DNA of 64,000 bases from Udeniomyces pyricola (taxonomy: Eukaryota; Basidiomycota; Tremellomycetes; Cystofilobasidiales; Mrakiaceae), in assembly GCA_039545295.1 (NCBI GenBank), contig BCIK01000029.1, positions 189,123 through 253,122 on the forward strand, written 5' to 3'. A program made the translations under genes and the position numbers. The notes under the pieces are model-generated. The model was not told where the DNA came from, searched no databases, and was given only the letters and a program-made list of their open reading frames with translations. Shown here in pieces: positions 46,380 through 57,989 of the stretch; position 1 is the first letter of the stretch; each line of letters opens with the position of its first letter.

Positions 46380-47284
46380 AATCTTTGGGTAGATGAACAA
46401 CCTGACCGTTAGATGACATTCATAATGGACAAGCAGCACCAGTTGGTATCGGATGGGCGTTATCAACCTTTTTGGATGGACTCAATCTTCATTTAATAAT
46501 GTCGTTTTTTTTTTGTATTTGCATTTGCTAGCGCTTGGATTAATTGATTGGATCATGATGCAAACCCGACAGAGTATGACAGACTCGGGTATATCCAAGT
46601 CTACGCCATAGATTGCGCCATACATCTGAATATATATATATATATGTATTAATCCGACTGATTGAGGAGTGATACGTCAACTAGTTTTCGACGGTCGTGC
46701 TCGCGACAACCCGCCTTCAAAATCGAATCGAATCAAACATCGCTAAGCTACTATGTATACAAGTCCCGGTTCGACACAGTTCATAGATAGATATATAGTA
46801 TGTTGATATATCTCGGACCTTCGTGTTTAGCAGAGATCAGATTGATTGAGATTCGAGATTGTGAGAGATCAAGGGAAGGTCAAAGGAAGGAAGGAAGGGG
46901 AGGGGAGGGGGGGGGGAAGGGGGTGTGTTCGAACGATGACTGAGGGTGTTTTGGGTTTCGGGAACAAAGAGAAGAAAGAGAAAGGAGAAATGATATGGAA
47001 AAGAACACATGCAGCAGGGAGAGATCATGCTCCGTCATGGGGAAAGGCAAGCTTAAGGCTGGGATACTAGCGACATGAAGCAAACGCTATTGGGGAGGAG
47101 GAGTGAAGGAAAGAGATGAATGAAGAATGGAAGAGAATAGAGCAAAGAAGAAGAGAGAAGAAAGAGAGAAGAAACGGAAAGAAGGGCAACGATAATCTTG
47201 CAAACAGCGAAAAAAAGAAGAAGAAGAAGAAGAAGAAGAAGAAAAAAAGCGCAAAGGAGAACGACTGTCTATTTTACTTTGTTT
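46380..47284. other. convergent intergenic region with simple repeats
   Basis: 905 bp between two convergent stop codons. It holds a (TA)n run (46630-46645), a G-rich stretch (about 46898-46921) and an (AAG)n tract (about 47216-47243). The purine-rich open frames here are composition effects. No gene or RNA is recognised. Confidence 0.5.
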
Positions 47285-49463
47285 TTACTCAATCTTACTC
47301 CTTGCCCTCCCTGATGCATCCTGAAGCCCACTCCCGCTCCCGTTCATTTTCCCACCCGGCGACGCGAGCTGAACGAATGGTAAGAGTCCTCCGAAGCTCG
47401 GGACGAGTTCAAACGACGAAGGTCCGTGAGCCGCTGACGATGATGACAGTCGCTCCGTGGAGGGATCGGAAGGGGGAGGAGAAGAAGAAAGAGGGGGTCG
47501 AGATTTGATGAGGCAAAAGAGATATGTCGAGGCCGTCACCATACGGTAAGTTCCCAGGCCCGTCAACTAGAATAACAACGCAGGGTAGATAAAGGGAAAG
47601 GAAGCGAAGGGTGGAAGGGAAGAGTAAAAATGAGATTGTTGGAACCCAAAACGTCAGGAATGCCCAGCTAAACTCGAGTCGAGACGAGAAAGAGAACACA
47701 CGGCGCAAGGCCCCCCTGCCCAGTTCTTCCCTTACTTCCTGCCCGTCTCTCCCTTCCGATAATTATGATGGGTAGAGTTGCTGATGCGGAAGGAAACTCA
47801 CCAAATGCCACCACGCATGACCTTCCAACACGACGTTCCAAGGCCAACCCATCGCGGCCTTCCACCCCTCACTCATCGCACACAGTTCATTGTCCGCGTT
47901 CCAAGCGAGGAACCCGAGGATAAACGAGATGGCCCCACTCGAGTAAAGCGAGGTGATTTGGGTTTTGGCAGAAGAAGAAGAAGAATGGGGAGACGATGGG
48001 GAGGCGGAGCAAGAGGAGAGGAAGGGAGTAAAGGAGGAGATGAGGAAGGCGATTCGAGAGGTCGTGATGAGGAGGATAGAGGCAAAAATGAGTTGATGGT
48101 AGAGAGGTTCAGGATGTCGGATACTAGGACGACGAAGGACAGGTGAAAGAAACGGAGGAACAAAGGAGACAGAGGTGGGTTCATCAGCCAGTGCTTTCTC
48201 CTCTAGCTTCATTCATCGGGACGCGTCCGATGCTGCGCAGTAAATCACGACTCCATCATATGGTGCTGTGCTTCGCGTTCCACTCAGCAGCAATATGACG
48301 GCACATTCTTTGATACCACTCTTCGGTTCGTTCTTCTGAAACATGATTGGAGTGAGCAACTCACTACAGAAGCGTCAACACCGCGTCAACTCCGAACGTC
48401 AACACAAGCAACGCAATGGACTTGTTGGAAGGCGTAAAGCCCGGCCCACACTCGAACGAGGACCAGAGCAAAAAGCTTGAGAACCAAACCATCGGCAACT
48501 CGTCGCACAGCTGAAACGAGTATTTGAGCGTCGCGTGGAAGAAGAAACCTGTCGAAAAGATCGAGAAGAGCGAGGAGCAAGGACAGAGTAGAACAGAGAT
48601 GATGGTGAAAGGTTGCAAGTAAGAGGGACAGGTTAGTTGGGGATCGTGACAAGAGATGATACGATGTTGCAAACCACGTTGAATGCGAGATGGGAATCAA
48701 GAAAGAAGGAGTGAGGGAAATGAGAGAGGGCCTTAGCAGAGAAGAAGGAAGAGATATTCGGAACTGACTTCCAAGCCCGACGAGTCCCATGCCGCCATAA
48801 GTAGCTGCAATCCGATGTTTCATGGGTAGGGCCTGTTGATAGACTCGGTAGATGCCATAAAGAGCCATGAGGATAAAGGGAATGTTGGAAAGCGTATTGC
48901 TAAACTCGGCGAGGTACGAGCTAACATGGTAGTTGCTGCGAATGAGAAGGGTTATGAGGGCATACAGTCGCGTGCCTCCTCGAAGGGTCAGCCCTTGGAG
49001 TTGGTTCTTGAACGCGTCGAAAAAAAAAGAGGAATGCGAACATACCTTTCACACCAGTCGATCAGGGCGTCATCTTGAAGGGATAGTTAGCCAGAGCAAC
49101 GGACAAGGCGAAGGAGAAAAGGAAAAAAGGGGGGGGGGGGGCAAGCTTGATCCGTCAGCGAAACGCGTTGGTCTCAAAACGCAGCAGCAGCGAAACCACG
49201 TCATTCAGCTTCGCTGCTCTGCTATCCGTCCCATTGACTGTCAGATGAGCGAAGCATGGGCTCTTGCTCTCCTCAGACTGTATGCTCACGAGGTCCCCAG
49301 TCTGATGGGTGCGAAAGGACGACGAGGATGGCGTGGGGGTAAAGTTAAAGGAGAGTGAGTGGATTGAAAAGGATGAGAAATGTGAGAGAAGGCCATGAAT
49401 AGCCCGGGCGTGAGAGATGGGCTGACATCCGTGCGAGAGCTGGCCTTGACGGGTGACGGCCAT
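47285..49463 (-). CDS. alkaline ceramidase (Ypc1/Ydc1 family)
   Basis: Seven exons on the minus strand: 49463-49427, 49301-49290, 49073-49046, 48935-48769, 48548-48368, 48123-47802, 47566-47285; 342 aa. It is a multi-pass ER/Golgi membrane hydrolase that cleaves (phyto- or dihydro-)ceramide to sphingoid base and fatty acid. Family blocks in order: GYWGP, then DWCESNYHVSSYLAEFSNT, NIPFILMALYG, the Ser/His block GSFFFHATLKYSFQLCDELPM (His and Asp are metal ligands in the CREST superfamily), and the C-terminal pair HAWWHL with two further ligand His. Exon 2 is a 12-nt microexon encoding only YWGP parts; without it the conserved GYWGP block is lost and the frame breaks. The C-terminal 60 residues are a Ser/Pro-rich tail. 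Reverse ceramide synthase activity is known for yeast members. Confidence 0.93.
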
Positions 49464-50069
49464 TTTGGGAAGTGGATGTGGATGGGGATAGGTGAATGGA
49501 TATGGTATACGATGTAGGCGTGGTGGTGTTGGGGGTGAACGTGATGAGGACGGCGGGATGGGTGTGAATGGGTTGGGACTGGTGCAGTGGCTGCTGGGTG
49601 AATGAAAAAGCCGCCTGGTTCTTTCGGCCAGTCCTGCCCGGCCTTTGCCGGCCGGCTGACGAACGTGACGACATCGCGTGAGAAATTTATTGCTTCAACG
49701 GTCAACTTCTCCAACCCGCATACCCTCACTCGGCTGTCGTAGGAGACTCCTCCTCACATGAATCCATAGTCCTTTGTCATACGTCTGGTCTCTCCATTCG
49801 TGTGTGTCATGATAACAATCGATCAAGTTGAAGGATAAGTTTATCATAAAATTAGAAGATCAAAATCGAATCAAATCGAATCAAATCAAGTAAATCTGAC
49901 CCATCTATCAGCCAATTCTTGAGCTTCGAGGCGCATCCATCAGACGCGACTGTCTTCTCCTCCACTCGCGATCGCAGTCGCTGATTCATTCCTTCACATC
50001 GATCGACGTCAGTCAATACCACTCATCCCAATCTCTGCTTCCCCCTTCCAGCTCTTGCCTTCGTTGTCC
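49464..50069. promoter_or_regulatory. divergent promoter region between ceramidase and LIM protein
   Basis: 606 bp between divergent starts. It has a GC-rich palindromic patch GGCCTTTGCCGGCCGG near 49638-49653 and an AATCGAATCAAATCGAATCAAATCAA repeat (split here as AATCAAATCG units, about 49863-49890). No coding feature is seen. Confidence 0.4.
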
Positions 50070-53000
50070 ATGGCCTCCCTTCGACTCTGCAAGACATGTG
50101 GCGATCTTGTCGATGGTTCTCTTGCTCGATGCCGATGTGGTACCTCTTCACGCAGCTTCAGTCAGTCATCCCAACCCGCCTTGGCTTTCCCTGTGTCCTC
50201 TTGCTAGTACTAGTAATATATCGCTCATTCCCAACTATACCCTTTTGGACAACGACACGACTCCTACTTTCGAAACCATCCGCCAGCCAACCTCGTCAGT
50301 TACACGAACCAATCAGGGAACGACGTCGGCGTCGAACAATGGGAACGCAAGTCAGTTCCAACTTCTCTCCCCTTTACCCCTTGGACTCCCTCAAATTGTT
50401 CAGCCCTCCTGGCGCGTGGCCCTTCCGAGGCTGATCAGGCAGACAAAACGTCCTGTTAACTTCGTGGGATCATTGCGATGAGACAGGTATGCGTTGACAT
50501 CTTCGCCCTCAAGCACGCATCTCGCCGCATCGACCTCGTCCGCTCCCAGGGCTTCATTGTCTTCCTCGGCCTCCTCGTCCTCGCCACGACCTTACGGTGC
50601 ACGCTCCTCCATCCACTCGTCATCCCAACCATCTCTAACCGCCTCTCCAATTCCCACAACTACCTCCGCGGATGAAGATGACACCCCAACCCTCACCAAC
50701 GTTCACGGGACTCTTCTCTCCAATCCGTCCGGTACGGCAAGTTCTCTTTCGTGTGCCTCGTGCACTCGGGTCTTTGCCCCAGACGCAACTCTCTACCCAT
50801 CTTCCAAACATCATCCGCATCCATCCCCACCCATCTTATCCCCCTCGACATCCTCCGCATCAGCTAGCGCCTTTACCCAAGGCGCTTACCTTTGCTTAGC
50901 CTGCTTCACCGACACCCATTCGCTCGGCAACTGTTTCGGATGCAGCCGCCCGGTCCTCCCGATCCGCAACGCCGTCAACCGTACACGAGGCGGAAATGCA
51001 GTCGGTTTTGTCAAGGGAAGAGAAGGGAGAATCTGGTGTAGCAGCGGAAGGGATGGGTGCTTCAAATGCGCAAGTAAGTCGTCAAGGAAAAATTTAAAGG
51101 CAACAAGGGAATAATCAAGGCTGCCTCCTCTTGATTATTTTTGTTTTTCATCTCCCGTGACCCTTATTCATCCATGATGGACCACTTGAACTCATACTAG
51201 AACTCATGTTCCCTTGTGCCTTTTCACCTGTCAATCATTCCTTCTTCTCCTCCTTTCTCCAACCCCCCCCCCTTTCCTGACTACTCCCTGCTCTTCTTCC
51301 TACTTCCCATCCTTATTCTCTCCTCTCACAGCCTGTCAAACATCTCTTCATCCAACCTCTACAAACCCACCTCTCCTCACCCCTCTCACCAACCTCCCCA
51401 CATGCGAATTCTGCCTCTTTGACGCTTCAAAACCAAAAACCATTGCCACCGCTCCGACTCGAACAGGTCGACCTGTCTCTTTCTCCTCCTCTTCTCTTGC
51501 CTCGTCATCTTCGTCCACTTCCAGCTCATATCTCTCGACGATACGTGCGCATAAGGAGCAGGACGAGCAGAGGAAGAGAAAGGAAGAGAAGGATATGGCG
51601 ACGTTGGTTGAGTTGAAGCGTCGCTTGGGTATCAACTCGACGACGACGACGACGGCGACTGGTACAGTCAGTCCCAAAGAACAGCCGATTAAGAAGAAAG
51701 CCCCGATAGATCTCGGGCCTCCAATGTCTGCTACATCCGACAGGTTCATGAGCAGTCACCAAGGCTCGTTCGTGACGCCGTCGTCTCTACGTCCTCGATA
51801 CGAATCGGACACTGTTTCGAAGGCGCCTTCTCCTCGTCCCCTTTCGTTGCAGTCGATCTCTCATAATGTCCCATCAGATTCATCTTTGACCGCTCTCGGA
51901 TCACCTTCAAACAATACCTGGGTTTTGGGTTCGCCGCATTTACCGTCTTCTCGCACCAACCCTCATCGAACCTCAATCCAGCCTTTACCTTCTTCTGGCC
52001 CTGCATCATCCACTACCTTCCCTCCTTCCCTCCAATCACGGTCCGACCAAACTTGTATCGAACCCCTCTCGTCTCATCGCTCATCAATCCATCTCCCAAT
52101 CTCTCCTCCCAATCTTCGTCAAACATCGCCACCCCCTCCTTTGCTCACCCAACTCTGTTCGACTTGTCACCGTCCCCTCTCCAATACACCCCCATCCCAT
52201 CTCACTACAACCCAAACAACTCCTTTCACACCAAAATCATCACTCCCTCCCGCTTCTGGTGGTGCTTCAGCAGAGTTCTTGACGATCACCTTACCGTTCA
52301 CTGACCCCCCTTCGACTCATCACGCGACGTGTCTCCTCTGTACGCTATGCAAGACACCAATCTTCAGTGATAGTACCTCTCCTTCTGCTATGATCGACGT
52401 CCCTGTAGGCGCTGCAAGGAGTGAAAGTGGGGTTGGAAGGATGGTCGTCGTTCCTATATCCCAAGGAGGTGGAGTTGGACATGTCTCGTGCTTACAACAA
52501 CAACAACAGCAGCAGCAGCAGCAGCAAAACGCAATCTTCTCGACCTCTAGAACCCTTACACCACCCCTTTCATCGCAACATACGAGAAAGATTGCCGGTC
52601 ATTCCGTCGGAACGCAATATCGATCCAATCCGACTGCCACTAGGGAACCCCTCATGGAACCAAAGGCAGCTACAGAAGGTCGTCATTCACTACCACCACC
52701 ACCACCATCACCCGATCAAGCATCATCGAATCTTCCTCCATCAGGGTGGTTAAAGGCCTCAACGACTGGTGCTAGAGAGACAATCATGAGGGGGCCGAAC
52801 ACGTATGGGTCGAATTGGATGAATCCGCATGAATCAACGACGTCCATTGGGATCGTAGTCAATTCCCCTCATTACCAGCTATCAACCAGTTCTTCAACTG
52901 CTTCGACGACTCGACCTTCTTCAACAACGATCTCTTCTTCTACTGCTTCGACGACGACGACAACTTCCTGTTCCTCACTTATCCCATTGTCTACCTTTTC

Positions 53001-53163
53001 CACGCACCTCAACGGTAGATCCACTACTTGCACTCCCAAACCGACGTCCACTCCCATCGCGCATTCTACTACGACTCGTCCCTTACCCAAACGCAGCATC
53101 CTCGAACGCGCCGGGATCCCACGATCATCTGCATCATCCACACCCACACTTCACAGGAGCTGA
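50070..53163 (+). CDS. LIM-domain protein with expanded second zinc module
   Basis: Four exons: 50070-50164, 50214-50354, 50487-51073, 51332-53163; 884 aa. The exon 2 start is uncertain (50208 also keeps phase). An N-terminal Cys pair set (CKTCGDLVDGSLARCRCG) is followed by a LIM-type module spread over exon 3 (CASC, YLCLACF, GNCFGC, CFKCA) and closed by exon 4 (TC, then TCEFC). A second, looser set in exon 4 (CSTC at about 52157, THHATCLLCTLCKTPIF at about 52318, HVSC at about 52478) has the H-x2-C-x2-C-x2-C core but an insertion of more than 50 residues between the zinc halves. A poly-Gln run follows at once (about 52495-52528). The rest is Ser/Thr/Pro-rich. LIM proteins of this kind usually act as cytoskeletal or Rho-pathway scaffolds in fungi; a partner cannot be inferred. 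Confidence 0.8.
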
Positions 53164-54008
53164 AACCAAAGAAGAAGAAGAAGAAGAAGAAACAACTCTT
53201 TTTTTTTCTTTTCAAAACGCAGGATTCCCCCCCCCCCCTCCTAAGATCTGACTCTCTTCATCGAATCCATGCCCCCTTTACTATCTTAGACTCGTTACGA
53301 CGAAAGGCTCTCGAAAGAGACAGAGACGGCTTTCATGGTCGGCTAGCTAAGCTATGCGCGCAAGGATGTGACACGAATGAAAGAGGATCGGAACACATGG
53401 AAGTGTCGACGCATGTAGATAAATTTAAACACATAAATGAAACATGGGTTCCCCCCAAATAATCGAGGAGACTTTGATAGAACTCAAACTTTGCTGCAGT
53501 TTCGCGAGCCGAGTGAATAGGATATATGATGTGGGTATACCGGCCCCGTCTGATTTACGTTCAAAAATCATGCAAGACCGCTTCGACACTTTCATGACTA
53601 TATACTGTATCACCATGGAACGCACGATACGTATATATATATATATTGATTTATGGGTCTGAATGGTCGATCTATGACGAGAGAGGGAGTTGGTTACGTC
53701 ATTGGTCTGCAGGCCGGACTCATGCCTGGTAACATGTGACATGCGTAATTGTAAGTGAGTGATTACAGTAGTTTCCGGGCCTATAACACGTTATATGTCG
53801 TACACCTGCCATAAGCTATGAGAACCAACGATCATTAGCATACACTGAGAGGCATCAGGAATTCCCCTCATCCTTTCCTTCGACATGTCCTCACTAAACC
53901 AGAATGCAAAAGAGAGAGAGAGAGAAAATAAAATCACACGCCTAGCACAGCAGGCCGGTTTGATAACACTCGCTACAACATGTATACATCGTACCTGGTC
54001 GTCCCCGT
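53164..54008. other. convergent intergenic region with simple repeats
   Basis: 845 bp between convergent stops. It contains a (GAA)n tract (53170-53192), a C run (about 53227-53237) and a (TA)n run (53633-53646). Nothing with coding or structural-RNA character was found. Confidence 0.5.
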
Positions 54009-56920
54009 TCAAACCAGATGTAAACCCAGTCCATTCCTCCTCTTCCGATCCTCATCGCTCAAGCTCATCACGTACACATCATCCTTCTCATCGTAAGAAG
54101 AAGCTGCTAGCGATATGACACCGGCAGGTCGCTCGTCGTCATCCATCAAGGTCTTGTCGATGTTGCCCGAAAGGTCTGCGCCAGAATCGTCGGTATCGAC
54201 TTGAGATGGATCTCGGCTGCGTCGACTAGCGTCGCGCTTTTGGAGGTAGACGACAAGACCGATCCAAGGAACTGTCGAGTTGGATGCAATAGGGGTAGTG
54301 AGTGAGTGAGTGAGAAGGACATGCGAGGCACTGATCAGTTTATGCAGACATAATTCAAATAAAATATGAAATACAAAGGGGTGGCCCTCGCTTCTCCATA
54401 GTCCTTGCCCCAAAAGACGGATGAGCACGTACTCAAGATGCTCGAAATGACGATCGACCAGACGTGACCCTTGGAAGCTTTGGGGAATTCGGAAGTCGGC
54501 CAGATAAAATTGGGAGCAATGGCTTGGACGAGATAAGCGAGGTCGTTGGCAAGGCCGATGATGATGGCCCTTGCCTCATTCTACGATCGAACAGATCCAC
54601 GAGATGAAATAAAATAAAAAATCAGTGCCCTCCCAAGCCAGAGACGGAATTATAGAGCAGAGGATAGCTCAAGAGAAAAGACAAGCGAGAGGAAAGACCA
54701 AGCGAGTGTTGATATGCCAAAGGCAATTGGGAAGGGGCCACGAAAAGGAAGAAGAGAACACTCACGTTCTCGCCTGTGATTTCGTTGATCAGGTTCATGA
54801 TGAGCGCACCTATTGAGCCGGCCGCAGGAACAAGGTAGTATAGAGCCGTTCGGCCCTTGAGACCGCTATACAGAGGAGTTCCTCGAAGAATGGCGTTGAC
54901 AATGATCTGATGCATGACGAACGACGTCAAGTCAGCTTCCTGAAGGCGATTGAGCGCCACACTTTGAAGACAGAAAGGTTGCGACGTACGTTGATCGCGC
55001 TACCAAACACGACGAATGGCCATCGTAAGCCACCTAAGGCGTCGGACCACCAAGCATACACCATGGACAGGACGACGAATATCGCGGTTCCAGGCAGAGG
55101 AACTGAATACCAAGAACAAACGAGCAGTCAGTCGCGAGGACTGTCGTGCACGGTATCCTCGGAGGCAAAGAGAGAAACATACGCAAGTTGATTTGAGAGA
55201 CGGTGAAAGAAGTTCCGGGAACAGGGGCTGGGTAGTTTCTCGAAGGAACAGCGTTGAAACCTGATCGTAAGGGCGGAGAAAGCGCAACGTAAATTTGGTC
55301 AGCTCGAGCCCCCGGAACACATTCTCAGAAAACGCAGAACTGAAGAATGTACTCTTCAACCAGTAGCCCATCGGTTGCTGAGCGACTGCGTTCTATGAGG
55401 GGCGGAGAAGTTCATCAGCGACGGATCGTATTGTACGATACTGACAAGGCTGTCTATCAATTGGCCAGACTCACATTGAAGAGCATGTCTTAGAGAATTA
55501 GGCAGCGGTGTTAAGCGCAAACGAAGCGATATGTAATCAGCCAAGTGACCAAACGGGATCAGCTGACCGAGCTGCCATTTCAGGATTACATGCAGGTGGA
55601 AGAATCCAGAAGTGCCACGACGACAACAACGCTTTGACCTGAGCCGAGGGTATATATATAAAACCGGTTTAGTTTCCAAGAGATGGCTATGCAAGAATAG
55701 AGCCGTATCCTATGATGCGACGACTGACCTTTCGTCTAGTCCAGGGCTTGGCTTCGGCCCGGTTGACGGCCCTCATTCTCGCGCGAGAAATGTCAATTTC
55801 CTATACAGATTACAACAGCGATAGACAAATCTCACATCGAGCCCGTCAAAACCCATACGGCCTGGCGATCAAAAAGGCGAAAAAAGGTTATTGACACCGA
55901 CCTTTTGGGAGAGCCAAAAGGATGGCTTCGCATTCCAAGGTAGACCTGGAAGGAAAACGAAGCCAGCAATCGCGATGGGAATAGTAATGATGGCGTCGAT
56001 GCTAGGAGCGGCAAGGAGGCAGAAGCGTCGAGCGCACATCAGTCAAGGCCACCTCGGGTCGATCTCTGCCTGACTACTACAGGACAGGTGCACATACATG
56101 AAGATCCATCGCCAGCCTGGCAGGCCGTACTTGCCATTCAAAGTCTGATAGGCCGCCGTTTGAAGGAAACCGGAGAACATCTTGCCCAAGGCACCAACGA
56201 CGTAGAAAATGGACGAGCGCTTGGCGAGTTCTCGAGGAGTGTACCAGGAGCCTAGCATATAGTGCACAGCAGGATAGAACCCTGACTCTGCCAGCCCGAC
56301 GAGAAATCTGATGGCGTAGAGAGACTTCGTTCCCTGTAAAAGTTGCATACGTCTGTGGTCAATTGTGTGCTTCAGACTCCATGAGAGCATATCCTGAGTG
56401 CAACATACCTGAACCGCAAACGTTCCGAGTGTGAGGATACCCCACGCGAGCTCCAGGGCCGGGATGATCCACCTCGGAGTGACTCTTGTGAGAAGATAAA
56501 GGATCGGCATCTGTCCGATCACGTAGCCTGAGTAAAGAACGGACCAATCCCAAGCCCATCAGTCAAAGGATATCTCGGCTTCACCTACTTGCGATACGAC
56601 AGCTCATGCTTACCAGCGGTCCAAAGAGACGATGCTGTGACTAGCTCATTCGAGTAAAGACCGAGATCTTCCTTCATCCCGCTCAAGAAGGCGTTGCTGA
56701 TGTTGTCTTGGTCCAGGTTTTTGACAAAGTACCCGAGCGATGCAAACACGAGCAGCGATGCGTCGAGTTTGGTGAGAAAGCGCCGCTCCTCGGGACCAAC
56801 GTCGGCCGTGTCCCAGATTTTGCCCCAAAAACTCTGCTTGGCCCCCTGGTCAGCGATTACGATGGATTCATCTTGGCTCGGGACGAGGATAGGAGTTGAT
56901 TTGTTGTCGACGCGTGCCAT
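54009..56920 (-). CDS. MFS transporter, Fen2/Liz1 (pantothenate-type) ACS family
   Basis: Thirteen exons on the minus strand: 56920-56614, 56527-56409, 56333-56098, 56001-55902, 55800-55729, 55638-55590, 55488-55475, 55392-55341, 55260-55183, 55102-54990, 54906-54766, 54580-54433, 54271-54009; 563 aa. Visible family features are the charged N-terminus, VKNLDQDNISNAFLSGMKED at the TM1-TM2 loop (strongly Fen2/Liz1-like), GYVIGQMP, the motif LAESGFYPAVHYMLGSWY, and a hydrophilic C-terminus with acidic patches. It should be a plasma-membrane proton symporter for a vitamin-like acid; pantothenate is the best guess, biotin or another carboxylate is possible. Exon 7 is a 14-nt microexon (MLFN). It is distinct from the Dal5-type transporter at 9765. 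Confidence 0.9.
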
Positions 56921-57989
56921 GTCGCGGTAGATGTCCGAGAGAGAAAGAACTGGGAAATAGGAAGGGGTGTGAGATTATAGATGATGGTGCTGATGAGTGA
57001 TGTCGCGTGAAGACACAACAGGTGGATGAAGAAGGACAAAAGCTGCACAAAGGCAGAGAAAACGAAGACCATAAGCATCGTTTAGTTATCTAGATGAAGC
57101 CACTGTCGACTTTGCTGATGCGTCAGTCTCGCGATATCACGACAGTTTAGCTGATAGGGGAAGGTGAGTGCCATTGGGCTCCGCTGCGGGACAAGGGAAG
57201 TTTGAAAGGCGTGATGTGGTGCGACAAAGGCTAAATGGTGTCAATTTGGAGGGCGGCGATAGGCGAAAGAACATCATTTAGTCAATCGACTGAGGCATGT
57301 CGAGCTCAGAGCTCAGATTTAGAGTCGTGGGGGCAGGAGGACGGAGGGAAGGGGGGGGGGGGGGGGGGAGAGAGGAAGAAGAGTCAGCCGTGCATCGACT
57401 AGCTCATCAACAGCATGTTGATGGATGATGACACGCAAAACGCCGAAAGATGGGATCATCGCAGCAAGTATATGTGACGTGGTCACGATCAGCGAATTAC
57501 GTACATAGGAATAACTGTCCATGTGAACATGTCCGCCGCGTGACACTGACCTGCAGCAATGGCCGGGAATTTCATCGTCTGTCCGTACATATATACATGT
57601 ATACACACACATAAGAGAGCGAAGCAAAAGAAAACACCGACATAGGATACACATCATCAACCCCCTTCCCCCTCCATCCAGACTTTTACCCCGTACAACT
57701 CCTTTTCGTCCCCACTTAAAAACACACTTAGGTGATTACTTTACACGATACCGAAATCGAGACAATCAGGAAGGGAAGGCAAAGCGAAGCGAAACCATGC
57801 AAAGCGAACAAGAGGACGGTTTTGGATGTAGTTTGAGTTTGAGTGAGGGGGAGCCGGCTCAGGCCGGGAAAGGAAGAAGTTGGAGGTGAGGTAGTAACCT
57901 CAAGCAAAGGAAAGAAAGAGATAAAGAAAGAAAAGGCGGCAAGATGGGTTCTGTAGCTTGAAAGATGGAGAACCTCTTGATGATTTGAT
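56921..57989. other. intergenic: transporter promoter side and glyoxalase 3' end
   Basis: 1.07 kb between tandem minus-strand genes. A long G run (about 57351-57369) marks a likely hard-to-sequence spot. AC/TG-rich and AG-rich stretches follow. I see no exon chain or RNA gene. Confidence 0.4.

Noticed and set aside
47100..47280. Lys/Arg/Glu-rich open frame over the AAG tract as a coding sequence
   Set aside because: The composition is that of a purine simple repeat in the 3' region between convergent genes.
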